From the NCBI GenBank assembly GCA_030035585.1, contig CM057482.1, forward strand, positions 14,061,001-14,125,000: DNA of 64,000 nt, given 5' to 3'. The notes beneath the pieces were generated by a model. That model did not search any database. It was not told where the DNA came from and worked only from the letters and a program-made list of their open reading frames with translations. This stretch comes from Dugong dugon. Taxonomy: Eukaryota > Chordata > Mammalia > Sirenia > Dugongidae. Every line of letters begins with the position of its first letter. Positions within the stretch are counted from its first letter, which is position 1. Made by a program: the position numbers and the translations under genes. Of this stretch, positions 63,669 to 64,000 are shown piece by piece.

Positions 63669-64000
63669 CTCTCCCCAGTCTTTCTATTCTTCTATTCAGT
63701 TTAGTGACTCTGGATGCCCCTTCTCACAGCATGTATTCCAGGGCCTTGCCACCACCCAGAACATTCTAGGACCTTGAGAACAGCTTTCAGTACCAGTTTC
63801 GAAGGTTGCACAGGAAATCAGCATGGCGCTTTGTAGCCAAATATTTAGGAACGCAGACAGTCTTGCCCATCCTGAACGATGAAACTTGTGCCCGAGGGAC
63901 TTTGATTACGGCTAAGAAAATGAACTCTGCTCATGAAGGGCAATGATATTCTGGCACTGAGGATATCCCTAAGAATGCCCCCCAACTCCTTAGAGGGATT
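63669..64000. other. Intron 1, window end
   Basis: Non-coding. Nothing recognised. Confidence 0.35.

Larger units (their letters stand above)
36406..64000 (+). other. CORO2B intron 1 (5' part)
   Basis: Opens with the donor GTAAGC. No second exon, acceptor-plus-frame combination or MSWRPQYR-coding stretch was recognised to the end of the window, so the intron is at least 27.6 kb. This agrees with the long first intron of the mammalian gene. It holds the repeats listed below. Alternative downstream first exons may exist but are not recognisable by eye. Confidence 0.7.

Overview
This window looks like nuclear DNA of a placental mammal of the superorder Afrotheria, most likely an elephant or close relative. 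The strongest sign is about 37 copies or fragments of the tRNA-like Afrotheria-specific SINE (AfroSINE). Its head reads GAGCCCTGGTGGCGCAGTGG and its 3' part carries the ATGAGTCGGAATC motif. There are also three 3' ends of the RTE LINE whose tail the SINE shares, and three truncated L1 3' ends of a lineage-specific type. Broadly mammalian repeats (MIR, MER5A, MER53, MLT1, MaLR LTRs, old L1) make up most of the rest. There are no operons, bacterial genes, tRNA or rRNA genes.

The one gene I can support is the 5' end of CORO2B (coronin 2B, an actin-binding WD-repeat protein), on the + strand. A CpG island at about 35.57-36.66 kb holds a TATA-like box, a CRE-like site, an ATG-free GC-rich leader and a five-codon first coding exon (36391-36405, MTVTK). 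That exon ends exactly at a consensus GTAAG splice donor, in phase 0. This matches the known long coronin 2B N-terminus, where MTVTK precedes MSWRPQYR. Bases 1 to about 36.1 kb are therefore intergenic upstream DNA, and 36406-64000 is the 5' part of a long first intron. No further exon is visible.

Layout. 0-14 kb: nested old repeats (an L1 split by a solo LTR, an MLT1 split by L1 pieces, an L1 3' end, a MaLR provirus inside another LTR). 14-18.5 kb: mostly unique, with a C23 run, GT-rich DNA and a MER53 hairpin related to the mir-1302 family. 18.5-24 kb: solo LTRs, an L1 fragment, a decayed hAT transposase and a 1.1 kb L1 insertion with target-site duplication. 24-35 kb: MIR, MER5A, RTE and many AfroSINEs. 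35-37 kb: promoter and exon 1. 37-64 kb: intron 1, with two minisatellites (39.6-40.1 kb and 61.0-62.2 kb), a 344-bp TA-flanked inverted-repeat element plus a 98.5% identical inverted 268-bp partner 6 kb away, an 89-bp local inverted repeat at 54-55 kb, and a head-to-head AfroSINE pair.

The most noteworthy items are the two minisatellites, the young TA-flanked element and its inverted partner, the 54/55-kb inverted repeat, the MER53 hairpin, and the RTE fragment that still reads as protein. I see no evidence of a new protein-coding system. Long open frames in the window come from GC-rich, purine-rich or tandem-repeat sequence. Repeat ends were read by eye and may be off by several bases.
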